This document shows positions 53,008 to 62,202 of a DNA stretch of 64,000 bases, one piece after another (positions within the stretch are counted from its first letter, which is position 1; the number at the start of each line of letters is the position of its first letter). This stretch comes from Adlercreutzia agrestimuris (GTDB taxonomy: Bacteria > Actinomycetota > Coriobacteriia > Coriobacteriales > Eggerthellaceae): positions 124,001 through 188,000 of the forward strand of contig NZ_CALPCX010000001.1 in NCBI RefSeq assembly GCF_943193125.1. Direction: 5' to 3'. Under the pieces are notes generated by a model, which saw nothing but the letters and a program-made list of their open reading frames with translations, was not told where the DNA came from and ran no database searches. The position numbers and the translations under genes are program-made.

Positions 53008-54291
53008 CTAGTTCTCAGCTTCAAGTGCCTGCGCAATGTCAGCAATCAAATCTTGCGTATCCTCAATGCCACATGACAGTCGAATCAAATCAGGAGAAAT
53101 ACCTGCAGCAGCCAACTCTTCGTCGTTCATCTGGCGATGCGTAGCATTTGCAGGGTGAAGCACGCACGTACGCGCATCTGCAACATGCGTAGCAATCTGT
53201 GCAATCTTGAGATGCTTCATGAAACTCTCAGCCGCTTCCCTACCACCAGCAACGCCAAAACTTACAACGCCGCTTGCACCTGGTGTGAGGTACTTCTGTG
53301 CACGGGCAAATTCGCTATCTTCTTCCAAACCTGGATAGCGAACCCATGCCACACGAGGATGATCCCGCAGAAACTTCGCTACCTCTAAGCCATTTTTGTT
53401 GTGCTGCACCATACGCAGGTGCAAGCTTTCCAAACCAAGGTTAATAAGAAAGGCGTTTTGCGGAGATTGGATTGAACCCAAATCACGCATTAACTGAGCA
53501 GTCGCCTTAGTGATATAGGCACCTTCAAGACCAAAACGCTCCGTATATACCACGCCGTGATAGGTTTCATCTGCTTGCGTGAGACCAGGAAACTTATCGG
53601 GGTATGCCGTCCAATCAAATTTTCCCGAGTCCACAATCACACCGCCAACGCTTGCACCATGACCGTCAATGTATTTGGTGGTTGAATGCGTCACGATGTC
53701 GGCGCCCCACTCAATGGGTCGGCAATTAATAGGCGTAGGAAATGTGTTGTCCACAATAAGCGGCACTCCATGTGCATGCGCCGCGCAAGCAAAACGTTCA
53801 ATATCTAGCACGGTTAGCGCGGGGTTAGCAATAGTTTCACCAAAAACCGCTTTGGTGTTGGGTTGAAATGCGGCTTCAAGTTCCTCATCGGAACAATCAG
53901 GCGAAACAAAGGTGCACTCCAAACCCATACGATGCATCGTATGTGCCAACAGATTATAGGTGCCACCATATATTGCCGAAGAAGCCACCGCATGATCTCC
54001 GGCACCTGCAATATTAAAGATGGCGAAGAAATTCGCAGCTTGACCTGAAGAGGTCAACATTGCCGCAGTTCCACCTTCAAGTTCAGCAATCTTCGCGGCA
54101 ACAAAATCATTGGTGGGGTTTTGCAGACGCGTGTAAAAGTAACCGGATTCCTCTAAATCAAAAAGCTTTCCCATGTGTTCTGAAGTGTCATACTTCCACG
54201 TTGTAGATTGATAAATGGGAATCTGGCGAGGCTCGCCATCTCCGGGGCGATAACCACCCTGCACGCAAACAGTATTGATTGATTCACTCAT
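53008..54291 (-). CDS. metY: O-acetylhomoserine sulfhydrylase (aminocarboxypropyltransferase)
   Basis: A 427-residue PLP enzyme of the Cys/Met metabolism family. The ATG at 54291 (AAAGGA, 6 bases) starts MSESINTVCVQGGYRPG. Conserved PIYQSTTWKYDT, YTRLQNPTNDFVAAKIAELEGG, VDNTFPTPINCRPIEWGAD and the PLP lysine in VTHSTTKYIDGHG support MetY, which makes homocysteine directly from O-acetylhomoserine and sulfide. It is divergent from metA, which supplies the activated homoserine. Confidence 0.93.
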   Translation of the reverse strand: MSESINTVCVQGGYRPGDGEPRQIPIYQSTTWKYDTSEHMGKLFDLEESGYFYTRLQNPTNDFVAAKIAELEGGTAAMLTSSGQAANFFAIFNIAGAGDHAVASSAIYGGTYNLLAHTMHRMGLECTFVSPDCSDEELEAAFQPNTKAVFGETIANPALTVLDIERFACAAHAHGVPLIVDNTFPTPINCRPIEWGADIVTHSTTKYIDGHGASVGGVIVDSGKFDWTAYPDKFPGLTQADETYHGVVYTERFGLEGAYITKATAQLMRDLGSIQSPQNAFLINLGLESLHLRMVQHNKNGLEVAKFLRDHPRVAWVRYPGLEEDSEFARAQKYLTPGASGVVSFGVAGGREAAESFMKHLKIAQIATHVADARTCVLHPANATHRQMNDEELAAAGISPDLIRLSCGIEDTQDLIADIAQALEAEN

Positions 54292-54362
54292 AACAGGTCC
54301 TTTAAGCCTTTCGTAACGCGCCTGATCAAACAAAGCATTTTGGTTATTTTTGCACGCCGCCT

Positions 54363-54392
54363 ATTATAATCAGGCGCCTTACCGTATCGGTA
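54363..54392. promoter_or_regulatory. Divergent metY/metA promoter region with palindrome
   Basis: attataat gives a TATAAT on both strands (54363-54368 minus, 54365-54370 plus). The palindrome taccg-tat-cggta (54380-54392) overlaps the -35 position for metY and may be an operator. A 9-base inverted repeat gcgcctgat/atcaggcgc brackets part of the region. Confidence 0.4.
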
Positions 54393-54538
54393 GAGATAAG
54401 TTTTCAATAGCTTGTTATTTAGTAATCATATAACCAGGCTTTCTGTTTTTCGCTATTATTACAACAGTCGCAGTGGCAAACATCTCTAGAGAAACAGCTT
54501 TGCCACCCTCTTTTTTAAACCACGACAAAGGAGTTTTT

Positions 54539-55672
54539 GTGCCAATACGTATTCCTGATGCGCTTCCAGCAACCGAAACACTCGAAAACGAAAATATCTT
54601 CGTTATGACCGAGAATCGCGCTATGCATCAGGATATTCGTACATTGCGTTTGTTGCTCCTCAACCTTATGCCCACAAAAATTGTTACGGAAACCCAGATT
54701 TTGAGGAAGCTCTCCAACACGCCTCTTCAAGTTGAAGTGGAGCTTTTACAAACAGTAAGTCACGATGCAAAAAATGTTTCCGTTGAACATCTGGCAGCAT
54801 TTTATCGATCATTTGACCAGATCAAAGACGAGCGCTTTGACGGTATGATCATAACGGGAGCACCGGTTGAATTGCTTGATTTTGAAGACGTTGATTACTG
54901 GGAAGAGCTGTGCGAAATCATGGAATGGTCCAAGACCAACGTACACTCAACGCTTCATATTTGCTGGGGTGCGCAAGCGGCAATTTATTACCACTACGGA
55001 GTAAACAAGCATGCCCTTGATGCAAAGTGCTTTGGTGTTTTCCCTCATCAGGTGCTCAAAACATCGTCACCTTTATTGCGCGGATTTGATGATGTCTTTT
55101 TCGCCCCGCACTCACGCTACACCGAAGTAGATGCACAAGACATTGAAGACCACGACGCACTGGAGCTCTTAGCAGTCTCTGACGAAGCTGGTGTTTATGC
55201 AGCAAAAAGCCGTGATTCACGCCACTTCTTTGTGTTTGGGCATCCCGAATATGACACCGAGACCCTGCGCTTAGAATACGAACGCGACCTTGCGCGCGGG
55301 CTGGATATTGCGCCGCCGGCTCACTACTTTCCCAATGACGACCCAACCCAACAACCCAACTCCACGTGGAGATCGCACGCTCAGCTCCTCTATACGAATT
55401 GGCTGAACTACTACGTCTATCAGACAACGCCCTACGATCTCAATCAAGTTGGTGAAGTGCCACAGTCTCATGAAGATCAGAGCGAACACAAGCGTGCTTC
55501 CTACACGGTTGTCCCAACAACAAAACGTGCGCCTGGTGCGGCGCCATCGCCAGCAACCAAACGCACGAGTGAGTTTATTCGTCCTGAAAAGGAAGACGAT
55601 GACGGCTATGATCCATTCAGCGACCGCCCTCCTTTAGCGGAACCGCTCTTTGAGCGTGATCCGTGGGCTTAA
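54539..55672 (+). CDS. metA: Homoserine O-acetyltransferase, MetA type
   Basis: The GTG at 54539 has AAAGGAG 5 bases upstream and gives the family start [11 protein letters not shown]; 377 residues. Catalytic residues fall at the standard positions: Cys142 in HICWGAQ, His235 and Glu237 in FGHPEYD. Residue 111 in [10 protein letters not shown] is glutamate; in this family Glu111 goes with acetyl-CoA and Gly111 with succinyl-CoA. This predicts O-acetylhomoserine, the substrate of the divergent metY, although homology annotation would say O-succinyltransferase. The last ~65 residues are a polar, proline-rich tail beyond the usual ~305-residue length. The stop overlaps the convergent gene by 4 bases. 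Confidence 0.93.
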   Translation: MPIRIPDALPATETLENENIFVMTENRAMHQDIRTLRLLLLNLMPTKIVTETQILRKLSNTPLQVEVELLQTVSHDAKNVSVEHLAAFYRSFDQIKDERFDGMIITGAPVELLDFEDVDYWEELCEIMEWSKTNVHSTLHICWGAQAAIYYHYGVNKHALDAKCFGVFPHQVLKTSSPLLRGFDDVFFAPHSRYTEVDAQDIEDHDALELLAVSDEAGVYAAKSRDSRHFFVFGHPEYDTETLRLEYERDLARGLDIAPPAHYFPNDDPTQQPNSTWRSHAQLLYTNWLNYYVYQTTPYDLNQVGEVPQSHEDQSEHKRASYTVVPTTKRAPGAAPSPATKRTSEFIRPEKEDDDGYDPFSDRPPLAEPLFERDPWA

Positions 55673-56925
55673 TCTTCAGTCAGATAAAACATAAGGTCAG
55701 CAGCAGTATTAAGAGAATCCTCCTCCACTACCCAGCGATCATCTTCTTTGACGAGATCAAGTGAAACGGTACATTCTGCCAATTCGGTCGTATCAAGAGC
55801 CTCTTGAGCATATTGGCTCAGATACTCATATGCCTCCTCTTCCGAAGAAGCAGAGACATCTTCAGGAATAGCCTCAATGAGCGCCATTGCGAAACGAGGT
55901 ACATCGTAGCTCTCAACATCAATAAGAACCATGGCCGAATCGCCAAAAACTGTAACTACGGGATCAGAGCTATCCACCTTAACGCTTTCAGCCATCCAAT
56001 GGATGAACTCAGTTGGCTCAATACCAATATCAGAAAGCGAAACGCCTTTAGTAGCTTCGGTAAACAAGTCATCAGCCTGAGATGCCCACGTGTCTACCAG
56101 CGCACTATCGTCATCGATGCTCAAAAGTGCGGCTTCGGCAGCATCCAATACCGCCTGCTCATCATCGTCAAGATCGGCATCGGTTGCACTTGATGAGCTT
56201 GATGAGCTTGAATTTGAGTCAGAATCATACGTTGAGCTTGAGTAGGTATACTCGTATAAGTCATCGTAGTCATAATTGTTGTAAGCATAGTCAAGAGCAG
56301 CAATGCCAATTGCAAACATGGCAATATAAGCAACGAGGCAGACAACTGAGAAGATGATGCCTACAATACCGCAGATCTTGCCACCAGTAGCCTTGCCGTC
56401 TTTTCCGCAATCGCGTATATATTGACCAGCCAAAACAATAGCAACAATACCCAAGATGATACTGATGATGATTGTTCCCGAGAACAGGATTGAGCAGATA
56501 CCGCATACAAGCGCCCCCACGGCCTTACCGTTGTTTTGAGGCTGTTGCACAACAGGCTGTCCGTAAACAGGTACACCTGGTGCAGCGCCATATGCGCCAC
56601 CATAAGGTTGTGCGGGCTGCTGCGCATAGGGATCAGGCATTGGTTGTGTAGGCTGCACAGGCTGCGCCGGTTGCTCAGGCATCACTGGTTGCGCAGGCTG
56701 AACGGGCTGTGCGGGCTGTTCAGGCATTGCAGGTTGCGGCGTTTGCGGAACAGCAGATTGTGGCGCCTGTGGAACTGCAGGCTGAGCCGGTTGCTCAGGC
56801 ATCACTGGTTGCGGCGTCTGCGGAACAGCGGGTTGTGCGGGCTGCTCAGGCTGTACAGGCTGAGGCACAGTTGGCTGCTCGGGCACGTCGGGGGTCTGTG
56901 GGGTGTTCGACGTTTCGTCTGACAT
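55669..56925 (-). CDS. Proline-rich DUF4190-type membrane protein
   Basis: A 418-residue protein in three parts. Residues ~1-130 are P/Q/A/V-rich repeats (many copies of MPEQPAQP and VPQTPQP) and probably disordered. Residues ~135-215 contain two membrane helices separated by GGKICG (DUF4190-like: [18 protein letters not shown], then [18 protein letters not shown]). The acidic serine-rich C-terminal half (~230-418) is soluble and presumably outside; no enzymatic motif is seen. The function is unknown. Confidence 0.75.
   Translation of the reverse strand: MSDETSNTPQTPDVPEQPTVPQPVQPEQPAQPAVPQTPQPVMPEQPAQPAVPQAPQSAVPQTPQPAMPEQPAQPVQPAQPVMPEQPAQPVQPTQPMPDPYAQQPAQPYGGAYGAAPGVPVYGQPVVQQPQNNGKAVGALVCGICSILFSGTIIISIILGIVAIVLAGQYIRDCGKDGKATGGKICGIVGIIFSVVCLVAYIAMFAIGIAALDYAYNNYDYDDLYEYTYSSSTYDSDSNSSSSSSSSATDADLDDDEQAVLDAAEAALLSIDDDSALVDTWASQADDLFTEATKGVSLSDIGIEPTEFIHWMAESVKVDSSDPVVTVFGDSAMVLIDVESYDVPRFAMALIEAIPEDVSASSEEEAYEYLSQYAQEALDTTELAECTVSLDLVKEDDRWVVEEDSLNTAADLMFYLTED
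56650..56890. repeat. Imperfect codon-level repeats encoding the proline-rich region
   Basis: Repeated units such as ggttgctcaggcat and ctgttcaggcattgc encode the PEQPAQP segments; likely to vary in copy number between strains. Confidence 0.6.
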
Positions 56926-57168
56926 GGTAAAACTCCTCTATGGTCGAAACAGTGGTTTCTTGTTGTATTCAAACCAAATTCAGTATAGGTCATTTCGCCC
57001 TTATTCCCTACAATAGCTTCTATTTTTAAGGACGAGAAATATCTCTGACGCCGCAAACAAAGCGTTCAAACGTAGAGATCTTACGTACAAAAGCCTTAAC
57101 GAATAACCACTCCGAATTGTCTTATAATATGCGGCGTTGTCTGAAAAGCCGCTTTTGAAAGGCTGCAT

Positions 57169-58458
57169 ATGAACAAATCCACTGCATCAACCGATCAAAC
57201 CACTCCGCCTTCTCAACCGTGGTTCAAACGATTGTCTTTAACGACTTGGATTTTCATTGCACTAATAGGTGGTGTACTTGTGGGCATTGCACTACAAGGC
57301 TCCCCCGAAATTGCTGACACCTACATAAAGCCTTTCGGAACTATTTTCTTAAACCTCATCAAGATGATTGTTGTTCCCCTGGTGCTTTTTTCAATCATTG
57401 CAGGTGTTGTTTCGCTTGATGACGTCAAAAAAGTCGGCGCAATTGGCGGCAAAACCGTGCTCTTTTATTTAGCTACAACTGCTTGTGCCGTCACATTAGG
57501 CTTGGTTTTTGCCAACATTATGAACGTTGGGGCAGGTTATACGATGCCCACCAACGATCTTTCATACGAAGCCACCACCCCACCATCGCTTATTGACACG
57601 CTTGTCAACATGTTTCCGAGTAACTTTGTTCAACCAATGGCTGATGCAACCATGCTGCAAGTCATCGTCATTGCAGTGGTGTTTGGGTTTGGCATGATTG
57701 CAGCGGGCGAAAAAGCAAAGCCTGTTATAGCAGTTTGCAATTCACTATCAGATGTTTGCATAGCCATTATGCGTGGCATCATTTTAGTGGCGCCTTTTGG
57801 TGTTTTTGGTCTCATATGCCCTGTTATTGCAAACAATGGTATTGAGGTGCTTCGTCCACTTTTATGGCTCATCGTAGTGGCCTATGTGGCTATGATCTGC
57901 CAGATTGTCTTTGTGTATTCAGGGATTATTAAGCTGTTTGCGCGCATGAATCCGCTCAAATTCTTAAAGGGCGAGCTACCCGTTATGGGTTTTGCTTTTG
58001 CATCTGCCTCTTCAGTTGGCACCCTTCCCATCAACATGGAATGCACCGAAAAGCTTGGCGCATCAAAAGAAGTTACGTCGTTTGTACTGCCGCTAGGAGC
58101 CACTATCAACATGGATGGCACTGCAATTTATCAGGGCGTATGCGCTATCTTTATCGCACAGGTTTTTGGGTTTGACCTGAGCTTGGGCCAGCAACTCACC
58201 GTTGTAATGACCTGCCTTTTGGCCTCTATTGGTACAGCAGGCGTTCCTGGCAGCGGTATGATCATGCTTGCCATGGTGTTGACTTCGGTAGGGTTGCCCG
58301 TAGAGGGCGTCGCACTTGTTGCAGGTGTCGACCGCATCTTAGACATGATGCGCACTGTCGTTAACGTCACCGGCGACGCCGCCGTTGCAACCTCAGTTGA
58401 TGCCATGCAGAAGCGCAAGACTGCCCGTCTTACTAAGCGCAGTGCGTCCAGCTTATAA
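57169..58458 (+). CDS. Dicarboxylate/amino acid:cation symporter (DAACS family)
   Basis: A 429-residue membrane protein of the glutamate transporter fold with eight membrane segments plus two re-entrant loops. The serine-rich loop FASASSVGTLPINMECTEKLG, the substrate motif LPLGATINMDGTAIYQG and the C-terminal GVDRILDMMRTVVNVTGD are diagnostic. Such proteins import glutamate/aspartate or C4-dicarboxylates with Na+ or H+. Start ATG at 57169 with GAAAGG upstream. Its 3' end overlaps the convergent HAD gene by 26 bases. Confidence 0.92.
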   Translation: MNKSTASTDQTTPPSQPWFKRLSLTTWIFIALIGGVLVGIALQGSPEIADTYIKPFGTIFLNLIKMIVVPLVLFSIIAGVVSLDDVKKVGAIGGKTVLFYLATTACAVTLGLVFANIMNVGAGYTMPTNDLSYEATTPPSLIDTLVNMFPSNFVQPMADATMLQVIVIAVVFGFGMIAAGEKAKPVIAVCNSLSDVCIAIMRGIILVAPFGVFGLICPVIANNGIEVLRPLLWLIVVAYVAMICQIVFVYSGIIKLFARMNPLKFLKGELPVMGFAFASASSVGTLPINMECTEKLGASKEVTSFVLPLGATINMDGTAIYQGVCAIFIAQVFGFDLSLGQQLTVVMTCLLASIGTAGVPGSGMIMLAMVLTSVGLPVEGVALVAGVDRILDMMRTVVNVTGDAAVATSVDAMQKRKTARLTKRSASSL

Positions 58459-59119
58459 GCTTATCGGCGCTCACGTCCTCAAGCGAATACACCGCATAAT
58501 CTGCAAGTTCGGCAAGCTCGGCATAGGTACCAGCCAAGTCATCATCGTAGACACCAAGCGTGCGATATTCTGCATGGCGAAGTGTGGCAAGTGCATATGC
58601 CGCGTCTTCAACACCCCAGGTATTTGCAAGTGATGTACCCATAAGAGCACGCGCATGTTCATATACCGCAGCTGAGCGCTTTGATTCACCAACGTCATCA
58701 ACTGAAACAATTGCGCAAAGATACGGCGCAAAACCACAATGCTCAAGGGCGGCAACCAAAAGCGGTTTTGGTGTAGATGACGCCACCGAAACTGGCATAC
58801 CGCGTTCGCTCAGTTCACGCACTAGTTCTCGTGCACCTGGTAGCGCAGTAGCACGCGTGGTATAAAAATCCATCATAGCTTGATGAATCATGCCAACTAC
58901 GTCTTCCGCTGATTCACCCAGACCAAACCGCTCAAAAAATATGTGCCCCACCTCAGGAATTGAGCTTGCAGCAATCTCATCAATATCAGCAACCGTCAGG
59001 ATTACGCCCGCGCGTTTCGCCAGGTCATCTTCAACCTCACGCCACACGCCCATTGAATCAATCAGCGTGCCATCGCAGTCAAAGATGACTCCTATCTGAT
59101 CTGTGGATTCCTGCAACAT
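58433..59119 (-). CDS. HAD superfamily hydrolase (phosphoglycolate phosphatase-like)
   Basis: A 228-residue protein with HAD motif I FDCDGTLIDSMG (nucleophile and acid aspartates), motif II VASSTPKP, and a short helical cap between them. The late motifs fit SKRSAAVYEHA (lysine) and the acidic VEDAAYAL. The substrate is unknown. It starts 5 bases after pyrE on the same strand, so a nucleotide-related role is possible. Confidence 0.87.
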   Translation of the reverse strand: MLQESTDQIGVIFDCDGTLIDSMGVWREVEDDLAKRAGVILTVADIDEIAASSIPEVGHIFFERFGLGESAEDVVGMIHQAMMDFYTTRATALPGARELVRELSERGMPVSVASSTPKPLLVAALEHCGFAPYLCAIVSVDDVGESKRSAAVYEHARALMGTSLANTWGVEDAAYALATLRHAEYRTLGVYDDDLAGTYAELAELADYAVYSLEDVSADKLISWTHCA

Positions 59120-59124
59120 ATACG

Positions 59125-59808
59125 CTATTCCTTCACGCCATACTGCTCATAATACGCATTAATAGCCGCCAGCGTGTCGTTATTGATAACCACGCGACCA
59201 GCTACTTCACGATTGTGCAAATATTCAACAACCTCCGCCATTGACACGATGGAGGTCACCGGGAAGCCGTACTTTTCTTGCACTTCTTGCTGCGCGGTCA
59301 CTTGACCACCTTTGCCAACTTCCATGCGATTAAGCGATACCACCAATCCCACAACATCCACATCGGCAGCAGCGCGAAGCAATGGATAGGTCTCGTCAAT
59401 AGATTTACCTGATGTGGTGACATCTTCAACCATGATCACACGGTCTCCGTCATGGAGTTGACTACCAAGCATGTTGCCCGCATCGGCACCGTGGTCTTTT
59501 ACTTCTTTGCGATTTGCGCAGTAGCGAACCTCTTTACCGTAGAGCTCTTGAAGTGCCATTGCGGTAATAACCGCAAGCGGAATTCCTTTATAGGCCGGGC
59601 CAAACACGACATCAAAATCAAGACCAAAAGCCTCGTTAATGGCTTGCGCGTAATAGAGACCCAAACGATGGAGCTGCTCTCCGGTAACGTAAGCGCCTGC
59701 ATTCATAAAAAACGGTGATTTCCTGCCACTTTTCAGCGTAAAATCGCCAAACTTCAGCACGTCGCTTTCAACCATAAATTCAATGAATTCTTGCTTGTAA
59801 CGCTCCAT
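59125..59808 (-). CDS. pyrE: Orotate phosphoribosyltransferase
   Basis: A 227-residue enzyme joining PRPP and orotate to OMP in pyrimidine synthesis. The ATG at 59808 (AAAGGTGG upstream) starts MERYKQEFIEFM. Conserved FTLKSGRKSPFFMNAG, GPAYKGIPLAV and the PRPP loop VIMVEDVTTSGKS are present. It is first of a two-gene operon with the HAD hydrolase. Confidence 0.94.
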   Translation of the reverse strand: MERYKQEFIEFMVESDVLKFGDFTLKSGRKSPFFMNAGAYVTGEQLHRLGLYYAQAINEAFGLDFDVVFGPAYKGIPLAVITAMALQELYGKEVRYCANRKEVKDHGADAGNMLGSQLHDGDRVIMVEDVTTSGKSIDETYPLLRAAADVDVVGLVVSLNRMEVGKGGQVTAQQEVQEKYGFPVTSIVSMAEVVEYLHNREVAGRVVINNDTLAAINAYYEQYGVKE

Positions 59809-59879
59809 ACCGCCACCTTTCATAGCGCATTTCACTTTAAATCTGTTGCGTATTAGAGTACTTCAAAACTACCAAATAC

Positions 59880-61142
59880 ATGACAACAATCCCTAAAGAG
59901 CCTGCAAAACGAGGGCGAAGCTTGCCTTATAATGAACGCAGCGTATCAACGGGCTCACAAAGAATTGCAGGGATCACCATCAACGCTTCAATTGACATCA
60001 TTGTAACCGCACATAATATGCAAGATTGCCTGGATGAATGCCTCACCTCGCTTGCCGCACAAACTCATTCCGACTTTCGCGTCTTCATTATTGAAGACGG
60101 CTCGACAGATCAAACAGCAATCAGAGCACAGAACTTCGCTGAACACGATCAGCGCTTCCATGTTATCTCTACTCCAGGATTAGGCGCTGCCGGTGCCCGC
60201 AACCATGGGCTTGCACTCGTTGAAGCCCCTGCATTTATGCTCCTTGATGGCGACGACATTTTTCATCCCACCATGTTGTCCCGGCTCTTATCGGCAATGA
60301 ACAGCACCGATGCTGACGTTGTTGTCTGCGATATGGTGCAATTTGTTCACGATACCACGCGCCCTCATGCTCACCGTGAGCGCGTTAGAGCGCCGTGGTC
60401 GCTCAAAAAAAGCCAGCTTCCTCATTTCGGTTCCGCGGACTGGTTGGCGCACCCCTGGGTTAACGAGAGAACCATCCCGGGCAACCTCTTCGCCGCCTTC
60501 ATGGGCTGGCCTTGGGACAAGCTCTACAAGACTTCTTTTGTTCGCCAACATGGCCTGAGTTTCCCAGAAGATCTCACCAATAGCGAAGACATGCTCTTTA
60601 CCTATGAGGCGCTTGTTTTGGCATCTCGTATTGCCGTGGTTGATGAAGTGCTGATAGACCACCGCATTGAGCGTGGTGGTTCAGTGTCAAATTCGCGAAC
60701 TTCCGATCCGCTTGCTTTTTACGTGGCGCTCAGCCGGATGAAATCCTTCTTAAAAAATCGTCCGCAAAATGCGTGGAAAAGATTGCAAAAACCATTTCTC
60801 AACTGGGCTTTTGACTGGACGCTGTGGAATATTGAAACCCTGGGTGAAAGCGATGCACAATCGCGTCTTATCCACCTGCTTCACGACAACGCCTTTGACC
60901 TTCTTGAGTTAACCGAACATGATCCGGCATATTTCAGCGAGTATCCGCGTTCGCTGGCACGCTATGCCTCGCTTTTAGACGACGAAGCAGCGCGCACGCC
61001 AGGATTTAACCCTAATGCCGGCCCTCTTGGTGCGCTCAATGCGCTTCCTTATGGAGCATTTAAACCGTGGTCACAAGCAAATATCTTTGAGAAATTGCAG
61101 ATCAAACACCGCATGCGCCAAAATATCCCGAGCGAATGGTAG
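59880..61142 (+). CDS. Family 2 glycosyltransferase
   Basis: A 420-residue protein. After a ~37-residue polar N-terminus comes a GT-A domain: IDIIVTAHNMQDCLDECLTSL, IIEDGSTDQT and the metal-binding FMLLDGDDIFHP; the later PEDLTNSEDMLFTYEAL is typical of GT2. It probably adds a sugar or glycerol-phosphate unit to a surface polymer. No ribosome binding site precedes the ATG, so a leaderless transcript or later start is possible. It is convergent with another GT2 gene 10 bases away. Confidence 0.82.
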   Translation: MTTIPKEPAKRGRSLPYNERSVSTGSQRIAGITINASIDIIVTAHNMQDCLDECLTSLAAQTHSDFRVFIIEDGSTDQTAIRAQNFAEHDQRFHVISTPGLGAAGARNHGLALVEAPAFMLLDGDDIFHPTMLSRLLSAMNSTDADVVVCDMVQFVHDTTRPHAHRERVRAPWSLKKSQLPHFGSADWLAHPWVNERTIPGNLFAAFMGWPWDKLYKTSFVRQHGLSFPEDLTNSEDMLFTYEALVLASRIAVVDEVLIDHRIERGGSVSNSRTSDPLAFYVALSRMKSFLKNRPQNAWKRLQKPFLNWAFDWTLWNIETLGESDAQSRLIHLLHDNAFDLLELTEHDPAYFSEYPRSLARYASLLDDEAARTPGFNPNAGPLGALNALPYGAFKPWSQANIFEKLQIKHRMRQNIPSEW

Positions 61143-61152
61143 TGCGCACAAG

Positions 61153-62193
61153 CTACCATTTATCCGGTGATACCAACCGAGACTTCAGCCAACTCGGACC
61201 CGCCATGAATACGCGACCCAGTTTATACGTTCGCGAGCCTGTAATCTCGTCATATACATCGCGAATGCGCTCAAAGACATCCCAGATAAACATGTCGAAG
61301 TCCAAACGATCACGCAACTCAAGTGTATCGCGATACGCGCTAACGTCAGTCTCATCAATGTCAAACAAATAACGCGCTGCCACGTGATAGGTGTCAAATA
61401 CGCGCGCCCCGAATGCATCGCAGAATTCTTGCGAATAATTGCCACCCTGCTCATAGAGCCACCCGCGCAGTGCTTGCGCCACACGAAACAGCCCATCAAC
61501 ATTACGCATACTAAAATGCTGCGTCATGATTGACCCTTCGCGCATACGACGCATATACAAGGGCTCATTCAAAAAGCTTACACGCTTTGGCAGCACAATC
61601 ATCTGGAGCAAAAAGAGTAAGTCCTCATGAATGATGCCTTCCAGAAAGCGTAAATTCGCTTGCTCAAGCAAGGCTCGTTGCACCGCAAACAAGCAAGCTG
61701 AAGGTCGAAACGATTTCGTTTCTTCAAACCGCACGTAAAACTCAGGTCCACTCAAAACTTCATCAATGTTTTCGCGCGTTGCTTGGTCTTCAAAGCGCTC
61801 GCGGCGCAAGCGTGCATTTTCATAAAATGTTTCAGCGCCAAAAAACAGCACATCCAACTGATCAGCATCAATACGTGCAGCAAGACGTTCAAGCGCATCA
61901 TCTACGTAGTAGTCATCGGAGTCCAAAAATAAGACATAGTCACCGCGTGCATGCTCAAGCCCCACATTGCGTACCGCCGACAATCCGGCATTGTCTTCTT
62001 GCGCGTACAGCGAAAAACGCTCGTCGTCGCCAATACATGTCTCAATACGCTCTCGCGTTGCATCAGTAGACGCATCATCAATTACCAGCACTTCAAAATC
62101 AGCATACGTTTGCCGCTTGAGCGCTTCAAGGCACGCTTCAATATAGTCCTCAACGTTGTAGGCTGCGACAATAATGGAGAACTTCACGCACAA
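61153..62193 (-). CDS. Family 2 glycosyltransferase
   Basis: A 346-residue protein with the GT-A core: FSIIVAAYNVEDYIEACLEAL, VLVIDDASTDAT and the DxD-type YVLFLDSDDYYVDD. A helical C-terminal region (~230-346) has no further known domain and no membrane helix. The acceptor is unknown. It starts 9 bases after the dnaK stop, so it may be read from the dnaK transcript. Confidence 0.85.
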   Translation of the reverse strand: MCVKFSIIVAAYNVEDYIEACLEALKRQTYADFEVLVIDDASTDATRERIETCIGDDERFSLYAQEDNAGLSAVRNVGLEHARGDYVLFLDSDDYYVDDALERLAARIDADQLDVLFFGAETFYENARLRRERFEDQATRENIDEVLSGPEFYVRFEETKSFRPSACLFAVQRALLEQANLRFLEGIIHEDLLFLLQMIVLPKRVSFLNEPLYMRRMREGSIMTQHFSMRNVDGLFRVAQALRGWLYEQGGNYSQEFCDAFGARVFDTYHVAARYLFDIDETDVSAYRDTLELRDRLDFDMFIWDVFERIRDVYDEITGSRTYKLGRVFMAGPSWLKSRLVSPDKW

Positions 62194-62202
62194 CTCCCCC
62201 GC

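Noticed and set aside
57123..57152. Attenuator hairpin (gcggc/gccgc plus tttt) before the dicarboxylate symporter
   Set aside because: The hairpin begins only 3 bases after the TATAAT, so the transcript would start inside it and it could not form.
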